Source of the DNA: Photobacterium atrarenae
Lineage (GTDB): Bacteria; Pseudomonadota; Gammaproteobacteria; Enterobacterales; Vibrionaceae
DNA: 64,000 nucleotides
NCBI RefSeq assembly: GCF_024380015.1
Contig: NZ_CP101509.1
Span: forward strand, 806,001 to 870,000
Direction of reading: 5' to 3'
The notes beneath the pieces are model-generated. The model worked only from the letters and a program-made list of their open reading frames with translations. It was not told where the DNA came from and did no database searches. The position numbers and the translations under genes were made by a program. Positions 60,572-64,000 of the stretch are shown here, in pieces (the first letter of the stretch is position 1; each line of letters starts with the position of its first letter).

Positions 60572-62158
60572 TTAACTCTCGGTCGGTAGTTTCTCATTGT
60601 AGCGTACCGTACAGTTGCGGCCGTTGGATTTGGCTTCATACAGGGCGTAGTCTGCCTGCTTGATGGTTTCGTGGACATGGTCGGGATCCCCCGAACAGTG
60701 CGCGAGTCCGATGGAAACGGTGATCTTGCCGACAGGAGAAATATCATGTGCTGAGATGGTTTCCCGCAAGCGCTCGGCAATATCGAATGTGTGTTCAAGG
60801 CTGGTATCGGTCAGGAAGATGAGAAACTCTTCGCCGCCGGATCGACAGAGAATGTCCTCTGTCCTGGCATGTGCCTGCATTAAATCCGCTACAGTGACGA
60901 TTACTCTGTCCCCCACATCATGGCCATAGGTATCGTTGACCTGTTTGAACCGGTCAATATCTATGGCGATGACAGAAAAGCCTTGGCGGGTGTCACTGAA
61001 CGCATCTAAAGCTTTCAGCATCCCGCGTCGGTTGAGCAGGCAGGTCATCGGGTCCGTATGGCTGTCGGTATCCAATTGACTGATTTTGCTCGTCATCATA
61101 CCCAGGCATTTAGTGATGGCAGCTTTCAGCTGTGCGGTTTCAAAGTACCAGGAGCGAATCCTCTGGATTTGCTCAACGGTGTCATCATGCTCCAGGGTTT
61201 TGACTTCCCGGGCTAACTGCCACAGCGGCCTGGAAATGAAGGCGGCCGATATCCAGATCCCGGCCAGGGTCAGGAGCCCGACCGGGATGGTCGTGACAAA
61301 AACCGCCACCATCTGCTCATTCAGCTCCGAGAGTGTCTTTATTTTTGGTCGCTGGGCGACAACTCCCCAGCCGGTTTGCTCTACCGGCGAGAACCCGGCT
61401 AACATGTCGATGCCCAAAGAGTTCACCATGTTCATGGAACCCTGGTTACCGGAGAGCACGTAGTTGATGGCGTTGTTGTTCTCAATCACCTGACCGATCC
61501 TGGATGGATCCGGGTGATAAATCAGAGTCTTATTACGATCAACTACATACAGGTAAGAGCCGTCCTGATAACTGTGTTTGCCTAGAATATCGGATAAGAT
61601 ATTTTTCTTTTCAAGGTAGATGCTTCCGGAGATGTAACCCAGGTATTTTCCCTGCGCAGAAAAAATAGGGTGGGAAATACTGATGAGGTAGTTACCGGCC
61701 GGTGAGATAAAGGGATCGGTCACCAGAGGCCGCTTGGCCTGTAAAGACTGCATTGAGTTTTCTGAGGTCAGGCGGACACCTTTGACTTGCAGGGTCTCCG
61801 GTGACACCGCAACGATTGTTCCCTCAGCATTAATTACCACCACAGAGTTAAAGGTTTTGGTTTGTCGCCGCAGTCGATCGGTCTCAGCCATCAGTTGCGA
61901 TTCGTCCGCCATATACGCCCCCAGTCGCTGAGCGCTGAAGGCCAGTTGTTCCTGGGCGGATTCAATAAAGGTATCTGTCGTTTCCGCCATCTTTCGTGCG
62001 TAAACCTGATTCGACTCCATCGTTTTGTTGATCAGTAGATCACGCTGGACCTTATAGATGGAGTAGAGCGTATTGGTCAGTGTGATCAAGACACTCACAA
62101 TCGTCAGCAGCAGAATTAGTTTACGGAGATCAACTTTCAGTGTAGAGGACGGCACCAT
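60572..62158 (-). CDS. dCache-domain diguanylate cyclase
   Basis: 528 residues: membrane helix near 12-33, periplasmic dCache sensor (about 35-280), second helix near 283-310, a linker and a GGDEF domain. The active site reads GGEEF (441-445) and an inhibitory I-site RTED lies at 432-435, both intact, so synthesis of c-di-GMP with product feedback is expected. The dCache domain suggests an amino-acid-like or organic-acid ligand. Its output could act on the LapD receptor at the other end of the window, though they are not linked. Confidence 0.9.
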   Translation of the reverse strand: MVPSSTLKVDLRKLILLLTIVSVLITLTNTLYSIYKVQRDLLINKTMESNQVYARKMAETTDTFIESAQEQLAFSAQRLGAYMADESQLMAETDRLRRQTKTFNSVVVINAEGTIVAVSPETLQVKGVRLTSENSMQSLQAKRPLVTDPFISPAGNYLISISHPIFSAQGKYLGYISGSIYLEKKNILSDILGKHSYQDGSYLYVVDRNKTLIYHPDPSRIGQVIENNNAINYVLSGNQGSMNMVNSLGIDMLAGFSPVEQTGWGVVAQRPKIKTLSELNEQMVAVFVTTIPVGLLTLAGIWISAAFISRPLWQLAREVKTLEHDDTVEQIQRIRSWYFETAQLKAAITKCLGMMTSKISQLDTDSHTDPMTCLLNRRGMLKALDAFSDTRQGFSVIAIDIDRFKQVNDTYGHDVGDRVIVTVADLMQAHARTEDILCRSGGEEFLIFLTDTSLEHTFDIAERLRETISAHDISPVGKITVSIGLAHCSGDPDHVHETIKQADYALYEAKSNGRNCTVRYNEKLPTES

Positions 62159-62828
62159 AAAAGATTAAAACCCTGTTCGGTCATGATAAAGACAAGCGGG
62201 AAATTACCGGGTCAATCTAATCGAGCGCTGATCCTGATGCAAGCAGGTAAGTGACAAAGTAAACAACTAAGCTGTATGTTTTATTCGTTTTTTGAACACT
62301 GATCCTGGTGGCATCAAGCTGTTCTCCGGATATGCGCACATTTGAGCTGCCACAGAAAGCGAGTTGACACAGTTCAGACCGACCCGGCAGATCAAACACC
62401 AGTGTTGTGACTCGTTTTTTCCCTTCGCTGGTGAGGGCGACCTGAGGTTGTGTCAACCCTGGTAAGGCGAAGCCCGTCTCTGAGATTGAGCCCCATCAGG
62501 GTGAGGTTGATCAATCCGGCGATCATTTGAATCGACCTGCATGATTTACTGATCAGGTTTAAACTTCTGGCTATTCGGCCGATAAAAGATACTGTCTGCG
62601 TATAAGAAATGGGATAAACCCCACACTGAGTGGGTTGTTGCATATTTGTAACGGCTTTATGATGAGCTTTCCATCAGTTATCGGACCAGTCGTCTGACCA
62701 ACTTTCTCGTAACAGATGCCGACCTGATTCCGGCCGTTCACGTTCCTACAATGTTTCGTGTGACCGGGAATGGTTTGAATCAAGAAAAAAACACAACGCG
62801 TCTCAGCGTGGCTATAAGGTTATTCACA
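62159..62828. other. 670-bp intergenic region without a supported gene
   Basis: It separates the divergent diguanylate cyclase and chemoreceptor genes. Several short minus-strand frames (for example 62217-62456 with a TTG start) lack ribosome sites and recognisable content. It must carry two promoters; a decayed gene cannot be excluded. Confidence 0.45.
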
Positions 62829-64000
62829 GTGAAAAAAATTATCTTACTTGTTGTCAGTGCGATGTTTGCGATAGCCGCAATCGCCAGTATTACTTCGACC
62901 TCCTATATCTCCCACCATGAAATCGACAACATCATCCTCAAGCGCTCTCAGGCTCAGGCTGAATTGCTGGCCAAACATGTGGAATATGTGCTGGAGACAT
63001 CCGCGCAACCCCAGGCTGATCTTCAGGCGCTGGTTCAATCGCTGAAGCAGCGAGGAGATATTAGCTATGCGGTGGTGATTGATAAGAACATTCAGGCGAT
63101 TGCCCACAGTGATGCGCAGAAGCTGAATAAAGTGTATGACGACAGTTATACCGTTGCCGGTGCCGGGAGTGGGAAAGCACAACACCTGAAATGGTATGCC
63201 GATGTTCAGCAGGTGTGGGTGTATGACATTATGACCCCGGTGTATGTTAACGGCGCGCTATATGGCTCTTTTGATGTCGGGATCCCGATCACCGAAGTGA
63301 GCGATGCAGCGGAAGAGATCGTTGTGGCGCAGCTCGCGGCTATTGTTGCAATTTTCCTATTGTGTGCGGTTGTGCTGGTGTGGGTGCTGGGCCGGTTGTT
63401 CAAGCCGCTGGTTGGGTTGCAGCATGCCCTGGTTGATATTTCCCGTGGGGACGGCGATCTGACGGTGAGGCTGCCGGTGAACGGTAATGATGAAATCGCG
63501 CAAATTTCCGAGTCGTTCAATATCTTTGTCGCCAAAATTGACGGTATTGTCAGCCAGGTGGTGAAAACCGGTCAGGATCTCGGTCAGTCTGCGGCTGAGC
63601 TGCGTCACCAATCGGCGCAGGCGCTGTCGCGTGGGCAGGATCAAAGCGAGCAAACGCTGCTGGTGGTGACTTCAATGAATGAAATGATAGCCACCATTAA
63701 TGAAATTTCCCAGAATGCTGCGGGTGCGGCAGAGTCGGCGGGTAATGCCAATGATGAAACTGAGGCCGGTCGCACAACCCTGCAGAGTGCGACGAATACC
63801 ATGACCGATCTGGCGGGAGAAATGGAGCAGATGTCCGGGGTCGTGACGGATCTGGCACAACGGACCCAGTCGATTGGCTCAATTCTGGAGGTGATCCGCG
63901 GCATTTCCGAGCAGACCAACTTACTGGCGCTGAATGCGGCCATTGAGGCGGCGCGGGCCGGAGAAGCCGGCCGCGGTTTCTCGGTGGTTGCCGATGAAGT
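62829..64000 (+). CDS. Methyl-accepting chemotaxis protein, 3' end outside window
   Basis: 390 codons from GTG 62829 (AAGG nine bases upstream). A membrane helix near 4-25, a small periplasmic sensor of single-Cache type (about 30-170), a second helix near 175-200, a HAMP domain ([27 protein letters not shown]) and the start of the signalling coiled coil. The chain runs into the conserved hairpin tip, with [20 protein letters not shown], right at the window end. It signals to CheA/CheW; ligand unknown. Confidence 0.9.
   Translation, partial: MKKIILLVVSAMFAIAAIASITSTSYISHHEIDNIILKRSQAQAELLAKHVEYVLETSAQPQADLQALVQSLKQRGDISYAVVIDKNIQAIAHSDAQKLNKVYDDSYTVAGAGSGKAQHLKWYADVQQVWVYDIMTPVYVNGALYGSFDVGIPITEVSDAAEEIVVAQLAAIVAIFLLCAVVLVWVLGRLFKPLVGLQHALVDISRGDGDLTVRLPVNGNDEIAQISESFNIFVAKIDGIVSQVVKTGQDLGQSAAELRHQSAQALSRGQDQSEQTLLVVTSMNEMIATINEISQNAAGAAESAGNANDETEAGRTTLQSATNTMTDLAGEMEQMSGVVTDLAQRTQSIGSILEVIRGISEQTNLLALNAAIEAARAGEAGRGFSVVADE

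Noticed and set aside
62217..62456. 79-codon minus-strand frame with TTG start
   Set aside because: No ribosome site or recognisable motif; could at most be part of a decayed gene.
1..64000. tRNA or rRNA genes, replication origin
   Set aside because: None of the characteristic conserved sequences was noticed on either strand.

Overview
The window looks like a moderately GC-rich chromosome segment from a marine gammaproteobacterium, most likely a member of the Vibrionaceae. The evidence is gene content: a LapD-type c-di-GMP receptor, DctB/DctD, PdxH, the proline utilisation genes putA and putP, FabV enoyl reductase, a CCGSCS-motif small protein and several LysR/TetR regulators all resemble vibrio-type proteins. 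From memory, lapD, pdxH, putAP and a second ackA lie on the second chromosome in Vibrio cholerae, so a chromosome II origin is plausible but unproven. No rRNA, tRNA or CRISPR array was seen.

Layout. 1-9.9 kb: 3' part of lapD, dctBD, pdxH, a PAS-LuxR regulator, a 10-TM metal exporter behind a strong Fur-like box, and an AEC carrier. 9.9-11.5 kb: repeats resembling IS21-type ends around an AraC regulator. 11.8-17.3 kb: proline catabolism, with putA, a separate gene for the PutA C-terminal domain, and putP. 17.4-25.2 kb: HlyD/DUF3302 pair, Sel1-repeat protein, HAD phosphatase, CatB-like acetyltransferase, fabV, ackA. 25.6-28 kb: ATP-grasp ligase-like gene and an AbrB-family membrane protein. 33.8 down to 28.3 kb: a tightly packed minus-strand operon (HPP membrane protein, tautomerase, cupin, frameshifted CoA transferase, FAD oxidoreductase, class V aminotransferase), facing a TetR gene across a duplicated operator. 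34.7-43.8 kb: VOC protein, small proteins, GyrI-like protein, LysE exporter, nicotinate phosphoribosyltransferase, universal stress protein, and a LysR / aldo-keto reductase / MFS locus.

43.8-46.2 kb is an accessory islet of three unrecognised proteins. It is bounded on the left by the reductase-MFS pair and on the right by an 85-bp repeat of the reductase-MFS junction. 46.3-54.5 kb: a LysR gene divergent from a GsiABCD-like peptide ABC importer that is translationally coupled to an M14-type metallopeptidase, suggesting import followed by hydrolysis of a peptide or acyl-amino acid. 54.6-64 kb: a Phd/ParE-type toxin-antitoxin pair, LysR, a second universal stress protein, a PsiE-family protein, the folate-independent methionine synthase pair mesX-mesD, a dCache diguanylate cyclase, and a chemoreceptor cut by the window end.

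The most unusual signals are the GGAAC-N-ATGATCAAG repeat family near 10 kb, the TetR-controlled operon at 28-34 kb as a candidate uncharacterised pathway, the winged-helix protein islet at 44-46 kb, and four unrelated short tandem repeats (periods 13, 17, 18 and 22 bp) in intergenic DNA.
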